Position numbers and translations under genes: made by a program. Under the pieces are notes generated by a model that was given only the letters and a program-made list of their open reading frames with translations, had not been told where the DNA came from and did not search any database. Shown here piece after piece: positions 1 through 9,362 of a DNA stretch of 64,000 bases; positions within the stretch are counted from its first letter, which is position 1, and each line of letters starts with the position of its first letter. The DNA comes from Pollutimonas subterranea (GTDB lineage Bacteria > Pseudomonadota > Gammaproteobacteria > Burkholderiales > Burkholderiaceae_B): positions 372,001 through 436,000 of the forward strand of contig NZ_PDNW01000001.1 in NCBI RefSeq assembly GCF_002849655.1, given 5' to 3'.

Positions 1-729
1 AAGCTCTTTCTGGCTGGTCCAGTCGGGCGTGCCCAAGGTGGGCTTGAACCGCTTGTAGAATGGATCGTGATAAATGGCCCATAGCCCTGTGGCCAGGGTA
101 AGCCACCCGACCACTGCCGTTGACAAGCCGGCCCCTGCGGCGCCCATTGCCGGTATTCCCAGCTTGCCGAACATGAACAGCCAATTGAAGAACAGCTTGA
201 AGACGATACTGGCGAGGTTTATGGCCATTACGACCTTGGGCCGGGACACGGCCGTGCCGAGCGCATAGATGGTGCGAAATACCAGCGAGGCTGGCAGTGC
301 GAGTATCAATGCGCGCAAATACCACGTGACGTTGCTGCGCACAGCAGGTTCCACATCGCCCGAAATGGCCAGCCAGACGTCGGGGAACAGCATGGTCGCT
401 GCACCTATCACCGATAGCCCAAGTGCCAGCCATACCCCTTGGCCCCAGGCGCGTCCTACTTCTATATAGCGTTGGCCGCCAAAATGCTGGGCGATGATAG
501 GGATCAGCGCATGCACCACACCCATCAGGCCGACAAATATCGTGATGTAGATGGATGCCGCCAAGGCCATGGCTTGCAAGTCGGCGGCACTGACGTGTCC
601 TGCCATCGCCGTGTCGATGACTCCGAACGCAATGCTGGCCCACGAACTGATCAGTACCGGCCATGCCTGGCGCAGGATTTCCTTGATGTAGGACCCGAAT
701 CGCCTCGGTTCGGGGACGTGCGTAGTCAT
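1..729 (-). CDS. MATE family multidrug efflux transporter, partial (N-terminal part)
   Basis: Reading the minus strand from the ATG at 729 gives an open frame of 243 codons that runs off the left edge, so only about the first half of a normal 450-residue MATE protein is present. The N-terminus has the family look: a short cytoplasmic lead, then a helix with QAWPVLISSWASIAFG followed by VIDTAMAGHVSAADLQA, and further hydrophobic helices. MATE proteins export cationic drugs or metabolites in exchange for sodium or protons across the inner membrane. Its ATG overlaps the stop of the upstream glycosyltransferase gene by one base (TAATG), so the two are probably co-transcribed and translationally coupled. 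The substrate cannot be inferred. Confidence 0.85.
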   Translation of the reverse strand, partial: MTTHVPEPRRFGSYIKEILRQAWPVLISSWASIAFGVIDTAMAGHVSAADLQAMALAASIYITIFVGLMGVVHALIPIIAQHFGGQRYIEVGRAWGQGVWLALGLSVIGAATMLFPDVWLAISGDVEPAVRSNVTWYLRALILALPASLVFRTIYALGTAVSRPKVVMAINLASIVFKLFFNWLFMFGKLGIPAMGAAGAGLSTAVVGWLTLATGLWAIYHDPFYKRFKPTLGTPDWTSQKEL

Positions 730-2486
730 TACTTTTCGATGCGCAGAAGTCGGAACAGTTCATGGCGGTCCGCACCGCGTTTACCTTGCCATACCACTGT
801 GACGGCGTCGGAGCCGGAGTAGGCGGCACTGCCTTGCGCAACGTTCTCCAGTGAAGTTTGCTGCAGGATAAGTGCGCAGTCTGAGTCGTAGCTGAAGTTG
901 ATGGCATCGAACACCAGGAAAGAAGCCCGCTGGCCGGTCCCTACGCCAAGCGCGCGTACGCACTCCTGCGGTTTCTTGTGGTTTTCAAGGGCCGAGGCCA
1001 ATTGCTCTGATACGCTGCGATAGCTTCGTACATAGTCGAGCACCGGCATCCATAGCGTCACCAGCATCAGCCATGTCACGATAAGGCCGCCTGCCGACAG
1101 CACGGTGCCGCGCCATAGGGCGACCGGCTTGCTGTACAGGCGCCAACGGACCAGTGCAATCCAGGCCAGTGTGCCCAGCGCCGCAATCAGTAGTGCCGGC
1201 CAGGATATGAACGCTTCATACCCGCGTGTCTGCCGCGCAATATTGTGCGAGATCTGACGAGGCCATCCTGTTTGGAGAGCGATCCAACCCAGCCATACTG
1301 TTGCCGTGGATAGCGAGAAACACATGACGGCAAACCAGTCCAGCGAATTGACCACACCGCGGCGCAGGGTTGGAAGGGCGAAGGCCGCCAAGACAGCGGC
1401 CGGTACCGCCATAAGGCTGTATTCGGGTTCAAAGACATCGGCCAGGAACAGCATGGTGATCAATGGCCAGACGGCAAACATCAGGGGTATCCAGATGTGG
1501 GGTGCCGCCAGCCAGGAGCGCCAGCGCCACAGCGCCAGGATGGCAAATGGCCAGGTGGGCCACAAGAACCACGGCAGATCGCGAAACAGGCTTAGCACGA
1601 CGTCGTAGCTTGGCCAACTGAATGACTGCACATTCCATAGCCACCAGTTATGGGTCCAGTAATCGCCCTGGAGTTTTGCCGGGATCCACCACAGCAAGGC
1701 CATGATGATGAAAATGGCCGCAGTAAAGAGCAACTGCTTTCGTTGCGGCCATAAGGCACCGCCGGGCCGGAAGCAGAACGGTACCGCCAGAATAATGGGG
1801 AGCGCGCCTATCCAGCCGCGGGTAAGGAAGGCCGCGCCCAACGCCACGCCCAGTGCGAGGGCCCCGGACAAAGGCTGGTCGAGCATGCGGGCCACCGCAT
1901 AGAAAGCCAGGGCCTGGAAGGCGATGAGTGCCGGCACTTCGGATGTTTCATGCAGGCGCCACAGGATGCCCACGGTTGCGACGATCAGCAGGAGCGCCGC
2001 ATCGGCGATCATTCGGCCGTAGTCCTGTACGGTGGGTTCGCCGCCGAAGGGCAAGGCCAATGGCTGCGGTTCCGGGCGCCGGCCCAGCAGGTAGCTGCCA
2101 TACCAAATCGATGCGGTCAGCACGCCGAACCACATCAAGTTGGGCAGGCGCGAAGCAATGATGGCCGCGTCCAGCGGATTGGTGAAATACTCGAGCAATG
2201 GTCCAAAAAGCCAGATGCTGAATGCGCCCACCCACATGGTGAGCGGACCGTCCTGCGCGTGAGCCAGTACTCCGATCTGAGGCAGCAGCATGGCGGAGCC
2301 GCCGCTGGTCAACGCGGTCATCATGGTAGCCAGGCCGACCACATCATCGGTTTTCCACGGATCGCGAAAGAAAAGCCCCGCCAGGATGTATACAACGCCT
2401 ACGGCCAGCAGAAATAGCCGGGGCAGCTTGACGGTTGCCGTTGCCGTGAGGCGCGCGGGCGTGGAAAGGTGGTCGCTGGGAGACAC
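729..2486 (-). CDS. GT-C fold membrane glycosyltransferase (ArnT/PMT-like)
   Basis: A 585-residue polytopic membrane protein. After a short N-terminal tail the first helix (about residues 22-40) is followed by FFRDPWKTDD, an acidic loop (D47, D48) in the place where ArnT and other dolichyl-phosphate-mannose-type transferases carry their catalytic Asp/Glu. Roughly ten further hydrophobic helices and a C-terminal periplasmic domain follow. Such enzymes move a sugar from an undecaprenyl or dolichyl phosphate carrier to a periplasmic acceptor such as lipid A or a protein. Donor and acceptor are unknown here. It is coupled to the MATE gene by a one-base overlap. The family call rests on overall architecture and the acidic loop, so the precise role is uncertain. 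Confidence 0.65.
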   Translation of the reverse strand: MSPSDHLSTPARLTATATVKLPRLFLLAVGVVYILAGLFFRDPWKTDDVVGLATMMTALTSGGSAMLLPQIGVLAHAQDGPLTMWVGAFSIWLFGPLLEYFTNPLDAAIIASRLPNLMWFGVLTASIWYGSYLLGRRPEPQPLALPFGGEPTVQDYGRMIADAALLLIVATVGILWRLHETSEVPALIAFQALAFYAVARMLDQPLSGALALGVALGAAFLTRGWIGALPIILAVPFCFRPGGALWPQRKQLLFTAAIFIIMALLWWIPAKLQGDYWTHNWWLWNVQSFSWPSYDVVLSLFRDLPWFLWPTWPFAILALWRWRSWLAAPHIWIPLMFAVWPLITMLFLADVFEPEYSLMAVPAAVLAAFALPTLRRGVVNSLDWFAVMCFSLSTATVWLGWIALQTGWPRQISHNIARQTRGYEAFISWPALLIAALGTLAWIALVRWRLYSKPVALWRGTVLSAGGLIVTWLMLVTLWMPVLDYVRSYRSVSEQLASALENHKKPQECVRALGVGTGQRASFLVFDAINFSYDSDCALILQQTSLENVAQGSAAYSGSDAVTVVWQGKRGADRHELFRLLRIEK

Positions 2487-2521
2487 TGGGCTGGCCCTAG
2501 GAGGGAATAGAGGGACTATCT

Positions 2522-2553
2522 TAAATTAAAAAGGCAGCCCGAAGGCTGCCTTT
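2522..2553 (-). terminator. Rho-independent terminator after rpmE2
   Basis: A perfect 10-bp stem, AAAGGCAGCC (2530-2539) with GGCTGCCTTT (2544-2553) and a four-base loop, is followed on the minus strand by a T-rich tract. It lies just past the L31 stop codon and before the start of the next minus-strand gene, so it should end the rpmE2 transcript. Confidence 0.85.
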
Positions 2554-2574
2554 GGCGGACACGGACACAAAACC

Positions 2575-2850
2575 TTAGGCTTCGGAAGCCTTGCGTGCGG
2601 TTGTGCCTGTGGTACGGGCGAAGCGAGCGCGGAATTTCTCGACGCGGCCGGTTTCGACGATACGCGTTTGGGCGCCAGTGTAGAACGGATGCGATTCGGA
2701 TGTTACGTCGCACTTGAACAAGGGATAAGTCTTGCCATCGAGTTCGACGGTTTCGCGGCTGTGCAGCGTTGAACGCGAAATGAATTTAGTGCCTGTTTGC
2801 TGATCCAGAAACACCACTTCGCGGTATTCGGGGTGGATGCCTTCTTTCAT
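2575..2850 (-). CDS. rpmE2: 50S ribosomal protein L31 type B
   Basis: A 91-residue protein starting [14 protein letters not shown], the normal opening of type B L31, with the conserved SESHPFYTG segment in the middle. It lacks the four zinc-binding cysteines of type A L31, which defines it as the zinc-independent paralogue (C+/C- classification from established knowledge). It is a structural protein of the large ribosomal subunit near the central protuberance, with a C-terminal basic tail rich in Arg and Lys. The gene stands alone between its own terminator (2522-2553) and an upstream intergenic region. In many bacteria the C- form is induced under zinc limitation; I did not find a clear Zur box here. 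Confidence 0.95.
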   Translation of the reverse strand: MKEGIHPEYREVVFLDQQTGTKFISRSTLHSRETVELDGKTYPLFKCDVTSESHPFYTGAQTRIVETGRVEKFRARFARTTGTTARKASEA

Positions 2851-3010
2851 GGTCTATTCCTGTTGTATCTGTAAGGGCGGGTCGCCAGCCAGTACACATA
2901 CTAGCCACGTATCCAAAGTAACGGAGCATTCTAGCATGAGGGTGCTTGCGCATCCAAGCAGATTGTGCCGGCTGTGCCCAAAAGGTTGCGCCGATACGTC
3001 GCGCCGCTTG

Positions 3011-3886
3011 CTATAGGTCGGTGCGTAATCGCCAGAGCTCGGGAAACAGAACGATATCGAGCATTTTGCGAAGGTAGGAAACGCCTGACGTACCCCCTGT
3101 TCCCCGCTTGAAGCCGATAATGCGCTCTACCGTGGTGACATGCCGGAAGCGCCATAGCCGGAAGGCATCTTCCAGGTCGGTCAGCTTTTCACCCAATTGG
3201 TACATGTCCCAGTATTGCTCGGGATTGCGATATACCGTGAGCCATGCCTGTTCGACCTCGGCACTGGCGCAATAGGGCTGGGTCCAGTCACGGTCGAGAT
3301 GGCTGGCAGGTATGGCAAGCCCCTGTCTGTGCAGCGCCTGCAAGGCCTGGTCGTAAAGGGAGGGCATTTCGTAGGCCTGTTGTACTTGGGCAAGGAGCTC
3401 GGGACGGTGCGAGTGCGGCTTGAGCATGGCGGCATTCTTGTTGCCCAGCGAAAATTCTATTTGCCGGTATTGGTAGCTCTGGAAACCGCTGGATTGAGCC
3501 AGGTAGGGCCGAAGGGCGGAGTATTCCGGAGGCGTCATTGTGGCCAGGACGTCCCAGGCGTGCACGAGCTGCTCTAATATCTTGCTGACCCGCGCCAGCA
3601 TCTTGAAGCAGGGCTGCAGGCGATCGGCGGCCAGGTTCTGCAGGGCTGCCTTGAGTTCGTGCAACATCAGCTTCATCCACAGCTCGCTGGTCTGGTGTTG
3701 CACAATGAACAGCATTTCGTTGTGTTCGGGCGATAGCGGATGTTGCGATCCCAGTAGGGTGTCCAGATGCAGGTAGTCGCTGTAGCTCATGTCCCTGGAA
3801 AAGTCGAGCTTGGCCTTTTCGTCGTGGACGATGGCGGAGCCGGCTGGGTCGGTGTCGCGAGTACTCATGTTGGGGTCCAGGTTCAT
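3011..3886 (-). CDS. kynA: Tryptophan 2,3-dioxygenase
   Basis: A 291-residue heme dioxygenase that opens the indole ring of L-tryptophan to N-formylkynurenine, the first step of the kynurenine pathway. The signature segments are all present: a distal histidine in [10 protein letters not shown] (H64), SGFQSYQYR (about 133-141), and the proximal heme ligand H249 in [13 protein letters not shown], followed by the substrate-contacting KRGTGGTSG loop. The length is normal for bacterial KynA. The start ATG overlaps the kynB stop by four bases (ATGA), so kynB-kynA form an operon. No kynureninase gene (kynU) is adjacent, so the downstream step must be encoded elsewhere. Confidence 0.96.
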   Translation of the reverse strand: MNLDPNMSTRDTDPAGSAIVHDEKAKLDFSRDMSYSDYLHLDTLLGSQHPLSPEHNEMLFIVQHQTSELWMKLMLHELKAALQNLAADRLQPCFKMLARVSKILEQLVHAWDVLATMTPPEYSALRPYLAQSSGFQSYQYRQIEFSLGNKNAAMLKPHSHRPELLAQVQQAYEMPSLYDQALQALHRQGLAIPASHLDRDWTQPYCASAEVEQAWLTVYRNPEQYWDMYQLGEKLTDLEDAFRLWRFRHVTTVERIIGFKRGTGGTSGVSYLRKMLDIVLFPELWRLRTDL

Positions 3887-4524
3887 GATAGGTTTGCGGG
3901 TAGTGTGCGCAAGATCGCGCGCACCGGGCTGGCGTCGGCATCGATCAGCGCCAGCGGCAACGCGATCAGCTCGTAGTCGCCGGGAGGAACGTGGTCGAGA
4001 ACCAGGTTTTCCAATACCCGCATGTCGTGGCGCCAGATAGCCTGGTGGCTGTCCAGCGTCTTGCTGGTGGCTGGATCGATGCTGGGCGTGTCGATACCTA
4101 TGAGCACCGTACCGCGGGCGGCAAGAAAACTTATGGTTTCGGGCGCGAATGCCGCGAAGTCATTGCTCCAGCTTTCGGTGTTCGATTTTTCGCGGGTGCG
4201 CACCAGCAGCCGCGCTGGAGCCGCGTCCAGCAAAGGCGCGATGTCGTCGATGGTGATCAGGGCCCGGCCAAGCGGCGCGTGGACGACGCGACAGGGCCCA
4301 AGGAACGGGCTTAAGTCGAGTTTGCCGACAGGCAGTCCTTGTGGGTGATAGTGCAGGGGGGCATCAGCATGCGCCCCGATGTGGGGCGACATGGTGATTT
4401 CGCTGACATTGACCGGACAGCCCGGGCCTATGGAGGCGTTCCATCGCTGGGAATAGGCCGTGTCGCCCGGAAACACGGGAGACTGTGCGCAAATGGGTGG
4501 CGAGATGTCCCACAGTTGGCTCAT
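3883..4524 (-). CDS. kynB: Kynurenine formamidase
   Basis: A 213-residue cyclase-family metal-dependent amidohydrolase that removes formate from N-formylkynurenine. The conserved metal site appears as [10 protein letters not shown], giving H48, H52 and D54 in the HxxxHxD pattern of KynB; the N-terminus [10 protein letters not shown] is also typical. It precedes and overlaps kynA, so the two consecutive steps of tryptophan catabolism are translated together. The operon is read away from the binding-protein terminator at 4605-4639. The usual kynU and kynR partners are not adjacent. Length and motif leave little doubt about the function. Confidence 0.94.
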   Translation of the reverse strand: MSQLWDISPPICAQSPVFPGDTAYSQRWNASIGPGCPVNVSEITMSPHIGAHADAPLHYHPQGLPVGKLDLSPFLGPCRVVHAPLGRALITIDDIAPLLDAAPARLLVRTREKSNTESWSNDFAAFAPETISFLAARGTVLIGIDTPSIDPATSKTLDSHQAIWRHDMRVLENLVLDHVPPGDYELIALPLALIDADASPVRAILRTLPANLS

Positions 4525-4604
4525 GGCCTGTCCTTCTACCGGAATAATGTTGGAATAAAGATCTTTGAAAGCTTAGACGATTTGACGCCGATGTTGCGGT
4601 TGAC

Positions 4605-4639
4605 GCGTAAAAAAACCGCCCGGTATGAACCGGGCGGTT
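4605..4639 (-). terminator. Rho-independent terminator of the importer/dehydrogenase operon
   Basis: An 11-bp perfect stem (4614-4624 with 4629-4639, core CCGCCCGGT) and loop ATGA is followed on the minus strand by a run of eight Ts. It sits 31 bases past the stop of the binding-protein gene ending at 4671, and separates that long operon from kynBA. Confidence 0.9.
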
Positions 4640-4670
4640 GTGTTGCGGTATTCAGGCGCGGTCGACCGGA

Positions 4671-5972
4671 TTAGAACGTGGTCAATTTGTCGCTTTTCAG
4701 GACGTCGGCATTCAGATTCTTCTCGATCCAGTCAAAGGTGTTGACGCCGGCGGGAGGCGTTACCAGATCGGCCGGAACGATCATTATGTCTTTCAGTACC
4801 TTGAAAGGATGGTCTGCGGAAGAGGTGGTAATGCCGAATAACTGGGCTTCCAGGCCTTGGCCGTCAGGACGGTTGATGGTGACCTCGCGGCCATAGCCTT
4901 TGAAACTGACGTCATGCATGGCAGCAGCGGCTTGTTCGGTAGTGGGCCATTCACCGTTGTTGGCCGCTATGGCTTTTTCAAATCCGGCTTTCAAGCCGGC
5001 AAGCGCCTGTGCCATGTGGTACACGGAATAGATGGGGTAGGCGCCAGTCTTGTCGTGGAACTTCTTGATGAACTCCTTGTGGGCGGGGTCGTCCTTGGTC
5101 TCGGGATGCTGCCAGTAGTGGTCGCCACGAGCGCCGACGATCACACCTTCGGGCAAGGCTTTGCCCAGGCGTTCCAGCGAACTCTCCGCAAGGGACAGCA
5201 CGAATGTGGAGTTCTTGAACAGATTGCGTTGCGAGGCCTGGCGCACGAAGTTGTCCAGGTCGCCACCCCACGACGTGGAAAGAATCACGTCAGGGCGTAG
5301 CGCTTGCAAGCGGCTGATTTCCGTCGAAAAGTCAGACGCGCCAAACTTGGGGAACATTTCGGCCACCACCTTGACGTCGGGCTTGAATTTCTTCAAGGCT
5401 GCAAGGAAGATGTCGCGCGAATCGCGTCCCCAAGCGTAATCCTGGTTGACGATGGCCAGTGTTTTGAAGTCGGGCTTGACCTTCATCAGGTAGATAACCT
5501 GGGCGATCATTTCGGTGGTGGCGTTGGCCTGGGTACGCACCACGTACTTGAGCTCTTTGCCTTCCAGGGCGTTCTGGGTGCCGCAATCCCAGAGAATATT
5601 CAAGATCTTGAGGTCTTCAGCCACAGGAGCAACGATGCCGCAGTGTCCACTGGAAATGGCCGATAGCATGACATCTGTGTTGCCTTCAGCCAAGCGGCGG
5701 TACTCGGACAGCAGTTTTTCGCTGCCGCCGCCTTCGTCGATGTAGGTCGCCTTGATCGGGATGCCGCCAATCCCACCCTTGGCGTTCATGTCCGCGATGA
5801 TAATGTCAGCGGCTTCTTTGGCAGGGACGCCAAAAACGGAGGCCGATCCCGACAGGTAGGTGGAAATGCCGACGTTCAGTTCAGACGGCTTTTCGGCCGC
5901 GATAGCCGCGCTGCCGCTGGCAGCTAACATCATGGCGGCAACGAGGCCGCCGATTTTATTTTTCAATAACAT
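4671..5972 (-). CDS. ABC transporter substrate-binding protein (branched-chain amino acid / HAAT type)
   Basis: A periplasmic binding protein of 433 residues, type I fold, Leu/Ile/Val-binding family. I choose the ATG at 5972 because it is preceded by TTAGGAGACAAACA, a strong ribosome site, and opens a clear signal peptide (positively charged MLLKNK, a hydrophobic stretch, then SAAIAA before EKPSELNVG). The mature part keeps the family pattern of ISTYLSGSASVFG and DEGGGSEKLLSEYRRLAEG. It is the last gene of the operon that begins with the LivH-type permease at 12620 and includes three dehydrogenases, so its ligand is probably the substrate those enzymes oxidise rather than an amino acid. Placement of the binding protein last, after the enzymes, is unusual. 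Confidence 0.88.
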   Translation of the reverse strand: MLLKNKIGGLVAAMMLAASGSAAIAAEKPSELNVGISTYLSGSASVFGVPAKEAADIIIADMNAKGGIGGIPIKATYIDEGGGSEKLLSEYRRLAEGNTDVMLSAISSGHCGIVAPVAEDLKILNILWDCGTQNALEGKELKYVVRTQANATTEMIAQVIYLMKVKPDFKTLAIVNQDYAWGRDSRDIFLAALKKFKPDVKVVAEMFPKFGASDFSTEISRLQALRPDVILSTSWGGDLDNFVRQASQRNLFKNSTFVLSLAESSLERLGKALPEGVIVGARGDHYWQHPETKDDPAHKEFIKKFHDKTGAYPIYSVYHMAQALAGLKAGFEKAIAANNGEWPTTEQAAAAMHDVSFKGYGREVTINRPDGQGLEAQLFGITTSSADHPFKVLKDIMIVPADLVTPPAGVNTFDWIEKNLNADVLKSDKLTTF

Positions 5973-5991
5973 TGTTTGTCTCCTAAATAGA

Positions 5992-7116
5992 CTACAGAAC
6001 GATCGCATCGCGCAGGCTACTGCCGGACGCCAGGTGATCAAAGCCCTCATTGATTTCATCCAGGGTGAAGGTTTTTCCCAGGAGCTTATCGACCGGCAGC
6101 CGGCCGGATTTGTAAAGATCTATATAGCGTGTGATATCGATGGCGGGCACGCCGGAACCCAGATAGCTTCCTCGTATTTCGCGTTCTTCACCCACTATTT
6201 GTGCCAGTGGAAGCTGAAAGCGTGCCCCAGGATTGGGCAGGCCCGAAGTAATGGTGGATCCACCTCGTGCGGTCAACTTGTACGCGGTTTCAAATGCCGG
6301 CACCGCGCCGGCCATGTCGAAGCCGTAATCCACGGGACCGCCAGCAGCCTCCAGCAGGTCGGCATCGCTGGTGATATGGCGCGGGTTGAGCAAGTGTGTT
6401 GCGCCCAGCTCTTTGGCAAGCTGCAACTTTTCGTCGGAAAGATCCACAGCCACGATACGGCGGGCGCCCGACGCCGCGGCGGCCAGCAGCGCGCTCAGGC
6501 CCACACCGCCCAGGCCTACCACCGCAGCGGTATCACCCGCTTGCATGCGGGCGCGGTTGATCACGGCACCCGCGCCCGTGAGTACCGCACAACCGAACAA
6601 GGCCGCTTCACGGTGGCTGATGTCGGCATTTATCTTCACGCAGGAGCGGCGTGACACGACCGCATAGTCCGCAAAGCAGGACACGCCGGTGGCATGGTTG
6701 AGATATTCTTCGCCGATATGCAGGCGGCGTTCGCCGGAAAGCAGGGTGCCTTTGGTATTGGCTGCCGCACCGGGTTCGCATAGTGCCGGCCGGCCTTTCA
6801 TGCACGGAAAGCAGCAGCCGCAGCTGGGCACGAACACCATTACAACGTGGTCTCCGGGTCGCAGGTCATTCACGCCCTCGCCCGTCTCGACCACCTCGGC
6901 GGAGGACTCATGCCCCAGCACGATCGGCAATGCCCGAGGACGATCGCCATTGATTACCGACAGATCGGAGTGGCACAGGCCGGCCACCTTGATCTTGATG
7001 AGCACTTCGCCGGGCCCGGGAGGATCCAGCTCGACGTCGGTAATCATTACCGGCCTGGTTTGAGCGTAGGGGGCGGAAGCTCCCATTTCACGCAATAGCG
7101 CAGCGCGAGTTTTCAT
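5992..7116 (-). CDS. Zinc-dependent alcohol dehydrogenase (MDR family)
   Basis: A 374-residue medium-chain dehydrogenase. Catalytic zinc ligands are visible as C48 in GLCHSD and H69-E70 in LGHE. The structural zinc site is complete as C99, C102, C105 and C113. The NAD-binding glycine motif VGLGGVGLSA and the following VDLSDEKL, with an Asp that favours NAD, lie at about 196-228. The enzyme oxidises a primary or aromatic alcohol to the aldehyde. It lies between an SDR and the binding protein in an operon with an aldehyde dehydrogenase, so an alcohol to aldehyde to acid route is likely. The exact substrate is not evident. Confidence 0.9.
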   Translation of the reverse strand: MKTRAALLREMGASAPYAQTRPVMITDVELDPPGPGEVLIKIKVAGLCHSDLSVINGDRPRALPIVLGHESSAEVVETGEGVNDLRPGDHVVMVFVPSCGCCFPCMKGRPALCEPGAAANTKGTLLSGERRLHIGEEYLNHATGVSCFADYAVVSRRSCVKINADISHREAALFGCAVLTGAGAVINRARMQAGDTAAVVGLGGVGLSALLAAAASGARRIVAVDLSDEKLQLAKELGATHLLNPRHITSDADLLEAAGGPVDYGFDMAGAVPAFETAYKLTARGGSTITSGLPNPGARFQLPLAQIVGEEREIRGSYLGSGVPAIDITRYIDLYKSGRLPVDKLLGKTFTLDEINEGFDHLASGSSLRDAIVL

Positions 7117-7140
7117 GTCGTTTTCCGTTGTGGTTGGTGC

Positions 7141-7893
7141 TTAGACGGTGCGGCCGCCGTCTACTGGAAGTTCCACCCCAGTGATGAACTCGGCAGCGTC
7201 GCTGGCCAGGAATAGTGCGGCGGCGGCCACGTCTTCAGGTCTGCAAAAGCGGCCCAGCGGGATGGTGGACTGAAATTTTGCACGGTTTTCCGGCGTATCG
7301 GGCAGTCCCATGAACAATTCAAACATACCGGTAACACCCATTACCGGGCAGATGGCATTGACGCGGATATTATCGGGGCCCAACTCGACCGCCATCGATT
7401 TGGACAGCAGGTTCACCGCACCCTTGGTGGCGTTGTACCAGGTAAGACCTGGGCGCGGACGGATGCCGGCCGTCGAGCCGATGTTGATGATCACGCCCTT
7501 GCCCTGCTTGCGCATCACGGGCACCACGGCGTTGGTCATGTAGTAAATGGACTTCACGTTCACCTCGAACATGCGATCGAACATGGCCTCGTCCACGTCC
7601 AGCATGGGCTGGTTTTTGTGCGTGATGGCGGCATTGTTGATGACGATGTCCAGCGAACCAAATTCTTTGATGCTCGCCTCGACCATGCGCTGGACGTCTT
7701 CGCGTTTTGACACGTCTCCTTTCAGCGCCAGCGCGCTACTGCCGATCTCGGAGGCCACGCGATTGGCCGCCTGTTCGTTGATGTCGGCAATGATGACTTT
7801 GGCTCCTTCGCGGGCGTACAGCTTCGCGGTTCCTTCACCAAAACCGCTGCCCGCGCCGGTGATCAGCGCGACTTTATCTTCCAGTTGACCCAT
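7141..7893 (-). CDS. Short-chain dehydrogenase/reductase (SDR)
   Basis: A 250-residue classical SDR. I take the ATG at 7893, which has AAGGAATCACGAAA before it and begins MGQLEDKVALITGAG; longer frames upstream overlap the aldehyde dehydrogenase. Visible motifs are TGAGSGFG (12-19, cofactor binding), NNAA (86-89), catalytic S140, Y153 and K157 in YNATK. Asp at the end of strand two (IIADINEQA) points to NAD rather than NADP. It probably interconverts a secondary alcohol and a ketone. It sits 16 bases after the aldehyde dehydrogenase and 24 before the zinc alcohol dehydrogenase, within the importer operon. Confidence 0.9.
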   Translation of the reverse strand: MGQLEDKVALITGAGSGFGEGTAKLYAREGAKVIIADINEQAANRVASEIGSSALALKGDVSKREDVQRMVEASIKEFGSLDIVINNAAITHKNQPMLDVDEAMFDRMFEVNVKSIYYMTNAVVPVMRKQGKGVIINIGSTAGIRPRPGLTWYNATKGAVNLLSKSMAVELGPDNIRVNAICPVMGVTGMFELFMGLPDTPENRAKFQSTIPLGRFCRPEDVAAAALFLASDAAEFITGVELPVDGGRTV

Positions 7894-7909
7894 TTTCGTG
7901 ATTCCTTGA

Positions 7910-9346
7910 TTACTCGCCGTGGTGATGAACGATGGTTTTGGTTGTGCTGAGTTCTTCGAGCGCGATGAAGCCTTTTTCACGGCCATGGCCGCTTTTCTTG
8001 ACGCCGCCAAACGGCAGTTCTACACCACCGCCCGCCCCAAAGCTATTGATGTAGACCTGGCCGGCCTGCATGGCCCTGGCCACACGCTGTTGACGCCCGC
8101 CGTTTTCCGTCCATACGGCAGCCATCAGGCCATATTCCGTGGCGTTAGCCAGCTCGATGGCTTGGGCTTCGGTTTCGAAAGGTACGACTACCAGCACGGG
8201 CCCGAAAATTTCCTGCATCAACAAATCGCTATCGTGGTTCTTCGCGCCGAAAATAGTGGGTGTGACAAAGTAGCCGCCTTCGGGGACGCCGTCGGCGATG
8301 GCGCCCTGGGCGACGACCGTCAAGCCTTCGTCTTTACCCTTCTGGATGTAACGGTTGATGCGTTCCCACTGGCTCTTGTTAACCACCGGGCCGCACGTGA
8401 GGTCCATTTCCGGCGTGCCCGCGCGCGTCTTGGAGAACTCTTCGGCCAAGACCTTAAGGAACTCGTCATGCACGCCTTTTTGCACGAGCAGGCGGCTGCC
8501 GGCCGTGCATGTCTGTCCGGTGTTGTGCACGATTCCACGCACGATAGCGGGAATGGCTTGCTTGAAGTCCACGTCATCAAATACCACATGGGCTGATTTT
8601 CCACCCAGTTCCAGCACGCATTTCACGGCGTTGAGCGCGGCCGCCTGCTGTATGAGAACGCCTACTTCATTGGACCCGGTGAAGGAGACAAAATTGATGC
8701 CTGGGTGGCCGGAGACGGCGGCGCCTGCTTCTTCGCCCAAGCCAGTCACTACATTGAGTGCGCCGGCGGGGAAGCCGACCTCCAGGGCCAGCTCGGCGAC
8801 GCGCAGTATCGACAGGCAAGCGTCCTCCGCCGGCTTGACGACCGCGGCATTGCCCATGGCCAACGCAGGCGCCACGCTGCGGCCAAACATTTGTGCCGGA
8901 TAGTTCCACGGGATGATGTGAGCCGTGACGCCTAATGGCTCGCGAACGATTTGTACGGAATAGCCGTTAAGGAAAGGAATGGTTTGCCCGTGTACCTTGT
9001 CGGCACCGCCACCGTAGAACTCAAAATAGCGTGCCAGCACGGTGATATCGCCGCGGGCGGTGGAGATCGGCTTGCCGGTGTCCCGGGCCTCGAGTTGAGC
9101 CAGTTCTTCGTGATGGTCGAGCACTGCCTGTCCCAGCTTCGTCAGCAGGCGGCCGCGTTCGAAGGCGGGTGTCTTGCCCCATTCGCTGTTCAACGCCTGG
9201 CGGGCGGCCTTGACGGCGCGATCCACGTCGGCCGCATCCCCACGGGGGATAGTCGTGAACACGTTGCCGTCGCTTGGCGAAACGACGTCTATGGTCTGCT
9301 TGCTGGCGGCGTCCGTTTTCTGGCCGTCGATAATCATTTGGGTCAT
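7910..9346 (-). CDS. NAD(P)-dependent aldehyde dehydrogenase
   Basis: A 478-residue member of the ALDH superfamily, close in look to betaine- or gamma-aminobutyraldehyde dehydrogenases. The active site is intact: N148 in IPWNYP, general base E246 in LELGGKS and nucleophile C280 in NTGQTCTAGS. The cofactor glycine motif FTGSNEVG is at about 222-229. It converts an aldehyde to the carboxylate with reduction of NAD(P). Its position downstream of the LivHMGF genes and upstream of two alcohol-oxidising enzymes suggests it finishes the oxidation of the imported compound. Substrate specificity cannot be read from the sequence. Confidence 0.92.
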   Translation of the reverse strand: MTQMIIDGQKTDAASKQTIDVVSPSDGNVFTTIPRGDAADVDRAVKAARQALNSEWGKTPAFERGRLLTKLGQAVLDHHEELAQLEARDTGKPISTARGDITVLARYFEFYGGGADKVHGQTIPFLNGYSVQIVREPLGVTAHIIPWNYPAQMFGRSVAPALAMGNAAVVKPAEDACLSILRVAELALEVGFPAGALNVVTGLGEEAGAAVSGHPGINFVSFTGSNEVGVLIQQAAALNAVKCVLELGGKSAHVVFDDVDFKQAIPAIVRGIVHNTGQTCTAGSRLLVQKGVHDEFLKVLAEEFSKTRAGTPEMDLTCGPVVNKSQWERINRYIQKGKDEGLTVVAQGAIADGVPEGGYFVTPTIFGAKNHDSDLLMQEIFGPVLVVVPFETEAQAIELANATEYGLMAAVWTENGGRQQRVARAMQAGQVYINSFGAGGGVELPFGGVKKSGHGREKGFIALEELSTTKTIVHHHGE

Positions 9347-9362
9347 AACGCTTTCCTGTCTT